Shown here piece after piece: positions 27,770 to 40,053 of a stretch of DNA of 49,703 bases. Within the stretch, counting starts at the first letter, position 1, and the number at the start of each line of letters is the position of its first letter. Position numbers and translations under genes: made by a program. This stretch comes from Paenibacillus sp. MMS18-CY102 (GTDB lineage: Bacteria; Bacillota; Bacilli; Paenibacillales; Paenibacillaceae). The notes beneath the pieces were generated by a model. The model worked only from the letters and a program-made list of their open reading frames with translations, made no database searches and was not told the origin of the DNA. Location: contig NZ_WSTC01000040.1 of NCBI RefSeq assembly GCF_009789195.1, positions 1 through 49,703 of the forward strand, in the 5' to 3' direction.

Positions 27770-29053
27770 TTATCGGTAAATGATCTGGTCCCTGTGCGGC
27801 CCGACAGAAACCATGCGGATAGGCACGCCAATTGCTTGCTCGATGAAGCGGATGTATTGCTGTGCATTCACAGGCAAAGCCTCGAATTTTCGAATGCTAG
27901 TAAGATCCGCATGCTGCCAGCCGGGCAGCGTTGCCCAGATCGGTTCAGCCTGCTCTAGCAAGCCTGTAGGCGGTAAAGAAGCAATCTCCTCACCATTAAT
28001 GCTGTAGCCTACGCAGATAGGAATCGTGTCCAAATAGCTGAGTACATCGAGGTTCGTGAGGGCAACTTCAGTAGCTCCTTGCAGCATGCAGCCATAGCGG
28101 GTTGCTACGGTGTCAAACCAGCCAACTCGGCGGGGGCGGCGTGTTTTCACCCCATATTCGCCAGCATCTCCGCCTCTTGCGCGAAGCCCCTCGGCTTCAC
28201 TGCCGCTGAGCTCCGTCACGAACGGGCCGGCCCCTACGCAGCTGGAATACGCTTTGGTTACCGCAATGATGCGTTCGATCGCTTGTGGCGGAATGCCAGC
28301 CCCGATCGAGGCGAACCCGGCGAGTGTAGAAGAGGAGGTGACATACGGGAAAATGCCGTGGTCTGGATCGCGCAGCGCGCCGAGCTGGCCTTCTACGAGA
28401 ATCGCCTCCCCAGCAGCATGCGCTGCTTGCAGCAATGCGGTTGTATCACATACGAATGGCGACAGCCTTTCTGACAAGCGCAGCAAATCATCTGTTACAG
28501 CGTCTGCATCAATCGGGGCATGATTGTAAAGATGTGTTAATTGTATATTCTTGGATGAAAGGGTTGCGTGTATTCTAGCGCGCAAGCGCGGCTCATCTCC
28601 GAACAGTTCAGCAAGCTGAATGCCTGTTTTTAAATATTTGTCCGCATAGAAGGGGGCGATGCCAGATCGGGTGGAGCCGAAGCTGCGGGCGCCAAGCCGT
28701 TCCTCTTCGAGCGAATCAAGCAAGACATGAAATGGAAGCACAAGTTGGACGCGATTGGAGATGCGAATATTTGGCGCGGCGACGCCTCTGCTGAGAAGCG
28801 CGTCGTATTCTTGCATGAAAGCTTGCGGATCAAAGGCGACGCCTGGCCCGATTACGTTAATTGCGTTCTGGAGCAAGACGCCGGAAGGCAGAAGGTGTAA
28901 CGCGAACCGGCCGGCATCATTGATGATCGTATGCCCGGCGTTGCTGCCTCCTTGATACCTAACGATGTAACGGAATTGACCGGCGAGCATATCGGTTATT
29001 TTCCCTTTTCCCTCGTCTCCCCAGTTCGCTCCGACAACAGCAGTTACGCTCAT
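27770..29053 (-). CDS. PurA-like enzyme (adenylosuccinate synthetase family), divergent
   Basis: Protein of 427 residues, clearly of the adenylosuccinate synthetase fold (canonically IMP + Asp + GTP). Catalytic Asp13 and His41 and the GDEGKGK loop are conserved. By eye against the E. coli enzyme as I recall it, several substrate positions differ: Arg143 becomes Thr, Gln224 becomes Leu (AQG to QLG), and the aspartate loop TTGR becomes KTRR (303-306). These are not the usual residues of a housekeeping PurA, so I do not give the symbol. ATG 29053 is favoured by GGAG 9 nt upstream over an upstream ATG at 29095. It is divergent from a LysR gene 120 bp away. A paralogue with changed substrate, or a drifted PurA, are both open. 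Confidence 0.8.
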   Translation of the reverse strand: MSVTAVVGANWGDEGKGKITDMLAGQFRYIVRYQGGSNAGHTIINDAGRFALHLLPSGVLLQNAINVIGPGVAFDPQAFMQEYDALLSRGVAAPNIRISNRVQLVLPFHVLLDSLEEERLGARSFGSTRSGIAPFYADKYLKTGIQLAELFGDEPRLRARIHATLSSKNIQLTHLYNHAPIDADAVTDDLLRLSERLSPFVCDTTALLQAAHAAGEAILVEGQLGALRDPDHGIFPYVTSSSTLAGFASIGAGIPPQAIERIIAVTKAYSSCVGAGPFVTELSGSEAEGLRARGGDAGEYGVKTRRPRRVGWFDTVATRYGCMLQGATEVALTNLDVLSYLDTIPICVGYSINGEEIASLPPTGLLEQAEPIWATLPGWQHADLTSIRKFEALPVNAQQYIRFIEQAIGVPIRMVSVGPHRDQIIYR

Positions 29054-29100
29054 TTCTGATCGCTCCATTCTTTTTTTGTTGTAATGGATTCCCAATACCG

Positions 29101-29106
29101 ATTATA
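29101..29106 (-). promoter_or_regulatory. candidate -10 of the PurA-like gene
   Basis: On the minus strand TTCATT, 17 bp, TATAAT (29101-29106). The divergent 120-bp spacer is AT-rich and is where LysR would be expected to bind. Confidence 0.45.
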
Positions 29107-29172
29107 CGAGCGATAATAATATAAATGAAATGAATATAAGTGATATCTGTTATAAAGGAGTTTGATAGATAA

Positions 29173-30078
29173 GTGGGCCATAACGTAACCAACATGGAGT
29201 GGTATAGAGCTTTCTATTGGGCAGCTAGAACGGGGAGCCTGTCTAAAGCAGCCGAGGAGCTATTCATTACTCAACCAGCCGTTACGCATGCGATCAAGCA
29301 ATTGGAGGGGCAATTGGCATGCCGATTGTTCTTCCGAACGTCCAAGGGTGTCAAGCTGAGTGCTGAAGGGGAAGTGCTGATGCGATATGTTGAACAGGCT
29401 TTTCACCTTATTCAATCGGGAGAGCGCAGTTTGGCTGATCGGCACGCGCTGCTGGAAGGGGATATGCGAATTGGGGCAAGCGATACGCTGTGCAAACATT
29501 ACTTGCTGCCACGGTTGCGTGAATTTCATGAGCGATACCCTGGCATTCAGTTTCAAGTGACGAATCGAACGACGGCGGAAACGGTGCAGTTGTTGAAGGA
29601 TGGCAAAATCGACTTTGGCATCATTAACTTGCCGCTGGATGATCGCAGGCTGCACATACGGGAAAGCACAGAGTTGAGTGACATATTCGTAGCACGGCCT
29701 AATCATACTGCGCTAACTAGCCAAGCAATGCCTAGCGGCAAGGGCATGAGCTGGCTAAAGTTATCTGAGCAGCCGTTGCTGATGCTCGAGCGGGGCAGCA
29801 AAATCCGGTCGTACGTGGATACCGTCGCAGCCACGCATGGCGTCACATTGAAGCCGAGCATGGAGTTGGGCAGCTTGGACCTCTTATGCGAGTTTGCGCG
29901 GACTGGGCTTGGCATTGCATGTGTGGTCCGCAATTTCGTCGAACAGGAACTCGCTAACGGGGAGCTTGTTGAAGTGAGGCTGGAATCACGAATCCCTGCC
30001 CGAAGAATTGGTGTAGTGACGCTGCCTCAAGTGCCGTTGTCGAAGGCGGCGCAGACGTTTATTGCTATGCTTCCTTGA
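29173..30078 (+). CDS. LysR-family transcriptional regulator
   Basis: Regulator of 301 residues: winged helix-turn-helix in the first 60 (SLSKAAEELFITQPAVTHAI), linker helix, then a two-lobed effector domain from about 95. GTG 29173 has AAAGGAG 12 nt upstream; a later ATG at 29194 would cut into the domain edge and has no site. Divergent from the PurA-like gene, which is its likely target. The effector cannot be inferred. Confidence 0.88.
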   Translation: MGHNVTNMEWYRAFYWAARTGSLSKAAEELFITQPAVTHAIKQLEGQLACRLFFRTSKGVKLSAEGEVLMRYVEQAFHLIQSGERSLADRHALLEGDMRIGASDTLCKHYLLPRLREFHERYPGIQFQVTNRTTAETVQLLKDGKIDFGIINLPLDDRRLHIRESTELSDIFVARPNHTALTSQAMPSGKGMSWLKLSEQPLLMLERGSKIRSYVDTVAATHGVTLKPSMELGSLDLLCEFARTGLGIACVVRNFVEQELANGELVEVRLESRIPARRIGVVTLPQVPLSKAAQTFIAMLP

Positions 30079-30107
30079 AGGGGGAGCGTATAGCGGATAT
30101 GCACAAA

Positions 30108-30145
30108 AATCCCCTCACCAGCCATACGGCATAAGTGAGGGGATT
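30108..30145. terminator. bidirectional terminator between lysR-type gene and clpP
   Basis: Perfect 11-bp stem AATCCCCTCAC / GTGAGGGGATT; A run before and T run after let it serve both convergent genes. Confidence 0.85.
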
Positions 30146-30158
30146 CTTAATGTGAACG

Positions 30159-30746
30159 TTACAGCTTGTCGATCACCTTATCGATCAGGCCGTATTGGCG
30201 CGCTTCTTCAGCACTCATGAAGTAGTCGCGGTCGGTATCCTTCTCGATTCTCTCGAGCGGCTGGTTGGAACGCTCAGCGAGAATGCCGTTGAGTTTGTCA
30301 CGCATTTTGAGGATGCGCTTCGCACGAATCTCGATATCGCTTGCTTGGCCCTCAGCGCCGCCGAGCGGCTGGTGAATCATGACTTCACTGTTAGGCAGCG
30401 CATAGCGCTTGCCGATCGCGCCTGCTGTAAGCAGGAAAGCGCCCATCGAAGCCGCCATGCCTACGCAAATCGTGGAAACGTCAGGCTTGATGAACTGCAT
30501 CGTGTCGTATATCGCCATGCCAGCGGTAATCGAGCCGCCGGGGCTATTAATGTAGAGAGAGATGTCTTTCTCCGGATCGTCTGCCGCTAAGAACAGCAAT
30601 TGCGCGATGATGGAGTTGGCTACGATGTCGTTAACGCCTGTTCCGAGAAAAATAATCCGGTCCTTCAGAAGCCGCGAGTAAATATCGTATGCGCGCTCGC
30701 CGCGGTTGTTCTGCTCGATAACCATAGGCACAAAGTTCATATCCAT
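30159..30746 (-). CDS. clpP: ATP-dependent Clp protease proteolytic subunit
   Basis: Serine protease of 195 residues forming the ClpP tetradecamer that degrades proteins fed by ClpX/ClpC, including tmRNA-tagged ones. Catalytic Ser in GMAASMG (Ser100 here), His in MIHQPLGG and a late Asp are in place. The start at 30746 suits the GGGAGGG site; a second in-frame ATG two codons later matches the B. subtilis N-terminus better. Preceded by a strong promoter and a CtsR-type site. Confidence 0.97.
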   Translation of the reverse strand: MDMNFVPMVIEQNNRGERAYDIYSRLLKDRIIFLGTGVNDIVANSIIAQLLFLAADDPEKDISLYINSPGGSITAGMAIYDTMQFIKPDVSTICVGMAASMGAFLLTAGAIGKRYALPNSEVMIHQPLGGAEGQASDIEIRAKRILKMRDKLNGILAERSNQPLERIEKDTDRDYFMSAEEARQYGLIDKVIDKL

Positions 30747-30798
30747 GAAAGTTCCCTCCCGAATGGTAAATTAAATGTGATGCTTTTGTTGTATGACT

Positions 30799-30827
30799 AT
30801 AATAGCGGATGGGCTTTGAAAAGTCAA
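30799..30827 (-). promoter_or_regulatory. sigma-A promoter of clpP
   Basis: On the minus strand TTGACT (30822-30827), 17-bp spacer, TATTAT (30799-30804). Confidence 0.85.
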
Positions 30828-30838
30828 AGATAGTCAGA
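30822..30838 (-). promoter_or_regulatory. CtsR-type operator overlapping the clpP -35
   Basis: On the plus strand AGTCAAA-GAT-AGTCAGA, one mismatch from the CtsR heptad repeat RGTCAAA-NAN-RGTCAAA, covering the -35 hexamer. This predicts heat-shock control of clpP by CtsR. Confidence 0.78.
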
Positions 30839-30863
30839 CGGAGGGCGAAGGTTTAAATAAACG

Positions 30864-30887
30864 CAAAAAAACCGGCATCAGCCGGTT
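30864..30887 (-). terminator. terminator of tRNA-Arg
   Basis: AACCGGC-ATCA-GCCGGTT; the minus strand continues with TTTTTTTGCG. Confidence 0.88.
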
Positions 30888-30901
30888 CATTAGTTTAAGT
30901 A

Positions 30902-30976
30902 TGGCGCGCCCGCTAGGAATCGAACCTAGATCTCAGGCTCCGGAGGCCTACGTCATATCCATTGGACCACGGGCGC
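30902..30976 (-). tRNA. tRNA-Arg (CCG)
   Basis: Minus-strand cloverleaf of 75 nt with encoded CCA: acceptor GCGCCCG / CGGGCGC, discriminator G, anticodon loop CTCCGGA giving CCG (reads CGG codons). T-loop GGTTCGATTCC is normal. Confidence 0.94.
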
Positions 30977-31096
30977 AAAAAAATTGGAACGAGAGTTATC
31001 ATACCGCATATTTCCTAGGATTGCAACCTTTGCTCCAGAAAAAAATAAAAGTTGACCAAATCGTGTCGGAAAGCGATTACAACGATGAAAATGAAC

Positions 31097-31125
31097 TTGC
31101 AGTCTTTTCCGTAATTCGATAAAAT
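31097..31125 (+). promoter_or_regulatory. promoter of the cggR-gapA operon
   Basis: TTGCAG (31097-31102), 17 bp, TAAAAT (31120-31125), immediately followed by the CggR-type operator. Confidence 0.72.
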
Positions 31126-31130
31126 ACGAG

Positions 31131-31167
31131 TGGGACTTAAAATGAATAAGCGGGACGTAAATGGTCC
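31131..31167 (+). promoter_or_regulatory. CggR operator
   Basis: Two half-sites of the B. subtilis type: GGGAC-N6-TGAAT, then CGGGAC-GTAAAT-GGTCC. The GGGAC elements (31132 and 31152) are 20 bp apart, the same spacing I recall from B. subtilis. It covers the predicted transcription start, so CggR would repress its own operon until fructose-1,6-bisphosphate binds. Confidence 0.82.
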
Positions 31168-31250
31168 AGTGACTCATTTGAAGGAATTCCAATTTAACGG
31201 TTTCTTCATATTAAGAACAATATCATTCGGCTATGGAGAGTGTGCCCAAG

Positions 31251-32297
31251 ATGCGACCGATGATCGAATTGCAGCAGCAGCTTGTGCCGGATCTGTTGGA
31301 GGTTATGAAGAAGCGTTACTTCATCCTGCGTCATGTAATGCTGTCGGAATCTGTCGGAAGGCGAACCTTAGCAGGTGCGCTCGGCATGACAGAACGCGTG
31401 CTTCGCGCCGAAACAGATTATTTGAAAGCACAAGGATTGCTCGACATTCATGTTTCAGGCATGAGAATTAGTGAGCAAGGCCGCAAGCTTGTGTCAGAGA
31501 TGGAGCCGCTGTTCCAAGAATTGTTCGGGCTCTCCGAGATGGAAGAGAAGATTAGGCGTTATTACAGCCTTAGCCGAGTGCACATTGTGCCAGGCGATTC
31601 TGATTCTTCCAAGACGGCGAAGCGGGAGCTGGGCCGCGCAGGCAGCCAGGCGCTCATACGGGCGTTAGGCAAGGATGATGTAGTCGCCGTAACTGGCGGC
31701 ACGACGATGGCGCAAATTGCGCATCATCTGACATCGCCGGTGCCACTGCCGAACAATTGGTTCGTGCCTGCAAGGGGCGGGCTGGGCGAAAGCCTCGATT
31801 ACCAAGCGAACACGATCGCTTCCATGATGGCGAAGCGGACCGGAGCGCAATACCGTTTGCTTCATGTGCCTGACCATTTGGGCGATGAAGCGTATGTCAC
31901 GCTTATGCAAGAGCCGAACATCCAAGAAATTGTCGATGTCATTCGGAAATCCCGCATAGTCGTGCATGGAATTGGTGATGCAATGGTCATGGCTAGGCGC
32001 CGGAAGGTTGATCAAGGCGTGGTAGATGGAATGAAGGCCGAGGGTGCGCTGGCAGAATCGTTCGGTTATTATTTTGACCGGAATGGGTCTGTCGTCCACA
32101 AAATGCAAACCGCGGGGCTTCGGCTCGAGGATATTATGGCAACGGAGGTTGTCATTGCGGTAGCAGGCGGCCAGAGCAAAGGCGAAGCCATTGCGGCAGT
32201 AATGAAGTTCGGGCACGACGATGTGCTCGTGACGGACGAAGCAGCAGCGATCGAAATTATCCGGCTTATTGATGAAGCGGAATTGGGCAATGCTTAA
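31251..32297 (+). CDS. cggR: central glycolytic genes regulator CggR
   Basis: SorC/DeoR-type repressor of 348 residues. N-terminal winged helix (about 30-75, RRTLAGALGMTERVLRAETD) and a C-terminal sugar-phosphate-binding domain with GGTTMAQIA and AVAGGQSKGEAI. In B. subtilis it binds fructose-1,6-bisphosphate and releases the gapA operon. ATG 31251 is chosen over 31233 because GGAGAG lies 10 nt upstream of it and the earlier ATG has no site. It leads gapA and the rest of lower glycolysis. Confidence 0.94.
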   Translation: MRPMIELQQQLVPDLLEVMKKRYFILRHVMLSESVGRRTLAGALGMTERVLRAETDYLKAQGLLDIHVSGMRISEQGRKLVSEMEPLFQELFGLSEMEEKIRRYYSLSRVHIVPGDSDSSKTAKRELGRAGSQALIRALGKDDVVAVTGGTTMAQIAHHLTSPVPLPNNWFVPARGGLGESLDYQANTIASMMAKRTGAQYRLLHVPDHLGDEAYVTLMQEPNIQEIVDVIRKSRIVVHGIGDAMVMARRRKVDQGVVDGMKAEGALAESFGYYFDRNGSVVHKMQTAGLRLEDIMATEVVIAVAGGQSKGEAIAAVMKFGHDDVLVTDEAAAIEIIRLIDEAELGNA

Positions 32298-32375
32298 TAA
32301 GGTGCTTTTCAAAAACTTGTGATCTTGACGATCTGCGGCCGGCATGCCGAGCCGTACAACGTCTTGAGTATATAA

Positions 32376-33410
<1,035 letters not shown>

Positions 33411-33695
33411 GGATTATCTAATCCCCCAAACCCCCTTTGGTCTACAAAGGGGGCCCCAGAGGGCTCTGCCCTCTGGACTCCCGTTAAGAGATTTGTCGTG
33501 GGAGGGGCGTTTGGCGCTCCTGCGTGACTTTGTGCTAGGAACGCTTTCGTCCTGACGGACACGCTTTGGCGTTTGGCGCTCCCGTGTTACGGAAGGGATA
33601 TCGCCGTGCCGGCGGGACCGGGGGGCCGCGACTCCTTTGACGGAGTCTAGGCCCTTGGTTCGCGCCCCCTTATGGGGGCTGAACCAATGGTTTGT
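33411..33695 (+). other. gapA-pgk spacer, first part: large perfect hairpins
   Basis: No gene. At least four strong stems stand in series: CCCCCTTTG/CAAAGGGGG (33431-33453), CCAGAGGG/CCCTCTGG (33456-33476), GACTCC/GGAGTC (near 33630-33648), and nested GGTTC-GCCCCC / GGGGGC-GAACC (near 33658-33685). A 15-bp direct repeat GGCGTTTGGCGCTCC occurs at 33506 and 33568. Confidence 0.75.
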
Positions 33696-33727
33696 ATCGT
33701 TCCTTCTTCGAAGGAACGATTTTTTTG
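33696..33727 (+). terminator. terminator between gapA and pgk
   Basis: Perfect 10-bp stem ATCGTTCCTT / AAGGAACGAT, loop CTTCG, then seven T. It would cap the cggR-gapA transcript, with partial read-through to pgk. Confidence 0.9.
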
Positions 33728-33734
33728 TGTTAAC

Positions 33735-33855
33735 GGCTCGCTTTGCGATCCGTCTTGGTCGCTAAAGCGACCGGGCAAGTCGCTTTGCGACTTAGCCGCT
33801 GCGCGGCTTGGATCGCTGCGCGATTTAAGTGCTGCTCGCTGCGCGACCCAAACCC
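33735..33855 (+). repeat. array of six mini-hairpins before pgk
   Basis: Six small stems in tandem share a core TCGC or CCGC, a 3-4 nt loop (TTT, TGC or TAAA) and GCGA or GCGG: TCGC-TTT-GCGA (33738), GGTCGC-TAAA-GCGACC (33757), AAGTCGC-TTT-GCGACTT (33777), AGCCGC-TGC-GCGGCT (33794), ATCGC-TGC-GCGAT (33812), TCGC-TGC-GCGA (about 33836). Outer stem bases differ yet remain paired. Confidence 0.8.
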
Positions 33856-33900
33856 CATATAGTTCTTATCTTCGCCCAATTAGAAGGAGGCTTTCTCTCA

Positions 33901-35081
33901 TGAACAAGAAAAGTGTGCGCGACGTCGAAGTCGCAGGAAAACGTGTATTCGTACGTGTCGATTTCAACGTACCTCTGGAAAACGGTCAAATTACGGATGA
34001 CACGCGTATCCGCGAAACGCTTCCTACAATCAAATTCCTGATCGAAGGCGGCGCTAAAGTTATTTTGGCTTCCCACCTTGGCCGTCCGGCTGGCCAAGTG
34101 GTAGAAGAGCTGCGCTTGACGCCAGCTGCTGCACGCCTGTCCGAGCTGCTTGGCAAACCAGTTGTTAAAGCTGACGAAGCAGTAGGCGAAGCGGTTAAAG
34201 CACAAGTAGCTGCACTGAACGCAGGCGACGTTTTGTTGCTTGAGAACGTTCGTTTCTACCCAGGCGAAGAGAGCAACGATCCAGAGCTGGCGAAACAATT
34301 CGCTGAGCTTGCTGACCTGTTCGTGAACGACGCATTCGGCGCTGCTCACCGCGCTCATGCTTCGACAGAAGGCATCGCTCACCAGCTTCCAGCTGTATCG
34401 GGCTTGCTCGTAGAGAAAGAACTTGAAGTGCTTGGCAAAGCTTTGAACAACCCTGAGCGTCCTTTCACAGCTATCGTGGGCGGCTCCAAGGTTAAGGACA
34501 AAATCGACGTTATCAACAAAATGATCGAGATCGCTGACAACATCATCATCGGCGGCGGCTTGTCCTACACGTTCTTCAAAGCACAAGGCAACGAAATTGG
34601 CAAATCGCTCGTGGACAACAGCAAGCTTGATCTGGCGCTTGAGTTCATCGAGAAAGCAAAAAAACTCGGCAAAAACTTCTACCTGCCAGTAGACGTTGTA
34701 ATCACGGACGATTTCAGCGCAAATGCAAACACGCAAATCGTTGACGTTGACGGCATGCTCCCAGAGTGGGAAGGCATCGACATCGGCCCTAAAACGCGTG
34801 AGATCTACAGCGAAGTTATTAAAAACTCGAAGCTTGTTGTATGGAACGGACCAATGGGCGTATTCGAGATCGAGCCATTCTCCCATGGTACGCAAGCTGT
34901 TGCTAAAGCATGTGCTGAAACAGCTGGTTACACGGTTATCGGCGGCGGCGACTCGGCTGCAGCAGCTGAGAAGTTCCACCTGGCAGACCGCATGGACCAC
35001 ATCTCCACTGGCGGCGGCGCATCGCTCGAGTTCATGGAAGGCAAAGAGCTTCCAGGCGTAGTAGCACTTAACGATAAATAA
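33901..35081 (+). CDS. pgk: phosphoglycerate kinase
   Basis: Enzyme of 393 residues making ATP from 1,3-bisphosphoglycerate. [18 protein letters not shown] and the [12 protein letters not shown] nucleotide segment are intact. ATG 33901 with AAGGAGGC; the open frame continues upstream through the hairpin region but is not coding. Biased high-expression codons. Confidence 0.98.
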
Positions 35082-35105
35082 GCAGCGCAACGCTGTAGCA
35101 TATAG

Positions 35106-35885
<780 letters not shown>

Positions 35886-35886
35886 G

Positions 35887-37419
35887 ATGACGGCGCCTAA
35901 ACCGGTAGCACTGATCATCCTCGACGGCTTTGGCTTGCGCCAAGACGTTGTAGGCAACGCAGTAGCACAAGCGAACAAGCCAAACTACGACCGTTACTGG
36001 TCGACTTTCCCGCATACGACATTGACGGCATGCGGCGAGGCAGTAGGCTTGCCAGAAGGCCAAATGGGCAACTCCGAAGTTGGCCACTTGAACATCGGCG
36101 CTGGCCGCGTTGTGTATCAGGACCTAACTCGCATCAGCAAGTCGATTCGCGACGGCGAATTCTACGATAACGAGACGCTGCTGGGCGCGGTTCGCCACGT
36201 GAAAGAGAAAGGCACGAAGCTTCACCTGTACGGCCTTCTCTCCGATGGCGGCGTTCACAGCCACATCGCGCATCTGTTCGCGCTGCTTGACCTTGCGAAG
36301 AAGGAAGAGCTGGAGGAAGTGTACATCCATGCATTCCTGGATGGCCGCGACGTATCGCCAGACAGCGCAGTTGGCTACCTGGAGCAGCTCCAAGCGAAAA
36401 TCGCGGAGGTTGGCGTAGGCAAAATCGCAACGGTTCAAGGCCGTTATTATGCGATGGACCGCGACAAGCGCTGGGAACGTACGGAAAAATCGTACCGTGC
36501 CATGGTGTATGGCGAAGGCCCGCAATACACGGACGCGCTGCAAGCTGTGAAAGAATCGTACGAGAAGTCGGTTATGGACGAATTCGTTATGCCGACGGTT
36601 ATCGTTGAGAATGGCAAGCCTGTTGGCCTTGTGGAGTCGAATGATGCAGTCGTATTCTTCAACTTCCGCCCAGACCGCGCGATCCAGCTTTCCCAAGTGT
36701 TCACGAATGAGGACTTCCGCGGCTTCGACCGTGGGGCGAATGTGCCTAGCAACCTATACTTTGTATGCCTTACGCTGTTCAGCGAGACGGTTGGAGGGTT
36801 CGTTGCATACTCACCGAAAAACCTCGACAACACGCTGGGCGAAGTGCTGGTACAAAACAACAAGAAACAGCTTCGCATCGCCGAGACAGAGAAATATCCG
36901 CATGTCACGTTCTTCTTCAGTGGCGGGCGCGATAAAGAGCTTCCTGGCGAAACGCGCATTCTGATCAACTCGCCTAAGGTTGCAACGTATGACCTGCAGC
37001 CAGAGATGAGTGCCTATGAGGTTGCGGCAGCAGCGGTCAAAGAGATCGAGGCGGACAACCACGACGCGATCATCCTGAACTTCGCAAACCCTGACATGGT
37101 TGGCCACTCCGGCATGCTGGAGCCAACGATCAAAGCGGTTGAAGCGACGGATGCATGTCTTGGCCAAGTTGTTGAAGCGGTTTTGGCAAAAGGCGGCGTG
37201 TGCCTCATTACGGCGGATCACGGCAACGCGGATATGGTCATCGACGAGAACGGCCGGCCGTTCACGGCACATACGACGAATCCGGTTCCATTCATCGTAA
37301 CGAAGCAAGGCGCTGAGCTTCGCGAAGGCGGCATTCTGGCCGACATCGCGCCAACGATTCTGTCCTTGCTGGGGCTGGCTAAGCCGGCTGACATGACGGG
37401 CGAGACACTGGTGAAGTAA
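35887..37419 (+). CDS. gpmI: phosphoglycerate mutase, 2,3-bisphosphoglycerate-independent
   Basis: Mn-dependent mutase of 510 residues. [10 protein letters not shown] at the N-terminus and the phosphorylated Ser in MGNSEVGH (Ser63) mark the alkaline-phosphatase-fold family; ADHGNADM gives later metal ligands. ATG 35887 follows the tpiA stop by 1 nt with GAAGGGG upstream; the open frame reaches back into tpiA. Confidence 0.97.
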   Translation: MTAPKPVALIILDGFGLRQDVVGNAVAQANKPNYDRYWSTFPHTTLTACGEAVGLPEGQMGNSEVGHLNIGAGRVVYQDLTRISKSIRDGEFYDNETLLGAVRHVKEKGTKLHLYGLLSDGGVHSHIAHLFALLDLAKKEELEEVYIHAFLDGRDVSPDSAVGYLEQLQAKIAEVGVGKIATVQGRYYAMDRDKRWERTEKSYRAMVYGEGPQYTDALQAVKESYEKSVMDEFVMPTVIVENGKPVGLVESNDAVVFFNFRPDRAIQLSQVFTNEDFRGFDRGANVPSNLYFVCLTLFSETVGGFVAYSPKNLDNTLGEVLVQNNKKQLRIAETEKYPHVTFFFSGGRDKELPGETRILINSPKVATYDLQPEMSAYEVAAAAVKEIEADNHDAIILNFANPDMVGHSGMLEPTIKAVEATDACLGQVVEAVLAKGGVCLITADHGNADMVIDENGRPFTAHTTNPVPFIVTKQGAELREGGILADIAPTILSLLGLAKPADMTGETLVK

Positions 37420-37457
37420 TCGCAGTTTTTGCGATCGAATAACCGTTTTCAATGCTT

Positions 37458-37485
37458 TTGGCTTGCGCAGGTATAGACATATAGT
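37458..37485 (+). promoter_or_regulatory. candidate promoter for eno
   Basis: TTGGCT, 16 bp, TATAGT, 178 nt upstream of eno. It would allow eno expression apart from the cggR operon, with a leader of about 170 nt. No CggR half-site pair is seen here. Confidence 0.5.
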
Positions 37486-37555
37486 GGGAGAGACACGGAC
37501 GGAAACATAGTCAGCCTGCGCAGCCGGCATTATTTTGACGAAAATAAGCGTTTGA

Positions 37556-38959
<1,404 letters not shown>

Positions 38960-38980
38960 ATCGCAGTTGCGATTGTTTAG

Positions 38981-39027
38981 AAGGTTCTCTCTTGGCGGCT
39001 GGTTCTGCTGGGAGGGAGCCTTTTTTT
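38981..39027 (+). terminator. terminator after eno
   Basis: GGTTCTCTC pairs with GAGGGAGCC (two G-T pairs), then seven T. Confidence 0.8.
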
Positions 39028-39138
39028 ATTCCATTATTTGATGAAATTCGAATCGTATAGGTTTGAATTCGGTTTCATAAAGCCAAAATGACAAATAAAC
39101 CGCACAAAAAGTGGGGTAGTTTGTGAAAGTCCAGCGTC

Positions 39139-39144
39139 TATAAT
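39139..39144 (+). promoter_or_regulatory. -10 element for the isomerase-fructokinase pair
   Basis: Perfect TATAAT 59 nt before the start; the -35 region (GTAGTT) is weak. Confidence 0.5.
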
Positions 39145-39202
39145 ACAAAGTAGATGCAGTGCAAACACAGTGCATACAATACTCAAGGTGGTGCTAAACA
39201 TT

Positions 39203-39976
39203 ATGTCAGCTAAACCGCTTATCGGCATTCAGATGTATACGCTTCGTGACCGTACCGAAAATGATTTGTTAGGAACGCTCCGTGAGGTTGCAAAGCTTGG
39301 GTATCAGGCAGTTGAGTTCGCAGGTTTCTTCAACACAGCAGCAAGTGATGTAAAGAAAGTGTTAGAGGAAACAGGCTTGAAAGCGCCTTCGGCGCATATC
39401 GGGCTGCAATGGACAGAATCCGAAGGCGAAATGTGGAAAGCGTTCGATGAACAAATTGCATTCGCCAAGGAGCTTGGCCTTCAATACATCGTGACGCCAT
39501 GGGCGCCATTGCCGGAAAATCCAAACCAAGAAGATGTGGATAAGCTTGCGGGCATTTTGAAGCAAGCGTCGGCTAAGGTTCGGGCGGCTGGCATGATCTA
39601 TGGGTATCACAATCATGATTTTGAATTGAAGCTGGTGGACGGGGTGCCGTTAATCGATCGGCTGCTGCAGCAGGTGACGCAAGACGAGCTGATTGCGGAG
39701 TTTGACCTTGGATGGGTGCATATCGGCGGCGGAACTCCAGTTGATTATATAACGCGTTATGCAGGACGAGTGCCGCTTGCACACTTCAAGGATTTCGGCG
39801 ACCATCGCAGCGATACGGAGATTGGTGCAGGTGTAGTGAACTTCCAGCCGGTGCTGGCAATTGCCGAGCAAGCTGGCATTGAATATTTCATCGTGGAGCA
39901 AGAGCAGTTCCAAAATTCTTCTCTTGAGAGCGCCAAAATTAGCTTGGACTACTTCCGTAAAAAAGGCTATTTGTAA
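39203..39976 (+). CDS. sugar phosphate isomerase/epimerase (AP-endonuclease-2 TIM barrel)
   Basis: Cytosolic protein of 257 residues of the xylose-isomerase-like TIM-barrel family. Typical features are GIQMYTLRD at the N-terminus, YHNHDFEL with metal-binding His/Asp near 134-139, the FDLGWVHIGG strand, and a Glu in IVEQEQ. ATG 39203 has AAGGTGGTG upstream. It precedes a ROK kinase by 77 nt, so both may handle the same sugar, but the substrate is unknown. Confidence 0.85.
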   Translation: MSAKPLIGIQMYTLRDRTENDLLGTLREVAKLGYQAVEFAGFFNTAASDVKKVLEETGLKAPSAHIGLQWTESEGEMWKAFDEQIAFAKELGLQYIVTPWAPLPENPNQEDVDKLAGILKQASAKVRAAGMIYGYHNHDFELKLVDGVPLIDRLLQQVTQDELIAEFDLGWVHIGGGTPVDYITRYAGRVPLAHFKDFGDHRSDTEIGAGVVNFQPVLAIAEQAGIEYFIVEQEQFQNSSLESAKISLDYFRKKGYL

Positions 39977-40053
39977 AACGAAATGGGATAAAAATCGAGA
40001 TGGCTGCTGTCCGCGGCCATCTCTTCTTGTGGAGATCAGGGGGGAAGTAACGG

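Noticed and set aside
33672-33900. Upstream extension of pgk through the hairpin region
   Set aside because: The true start at 33901 has AAGGAGGC and the normal Pgk N-terminus; upstream translation is of repeat DNA.
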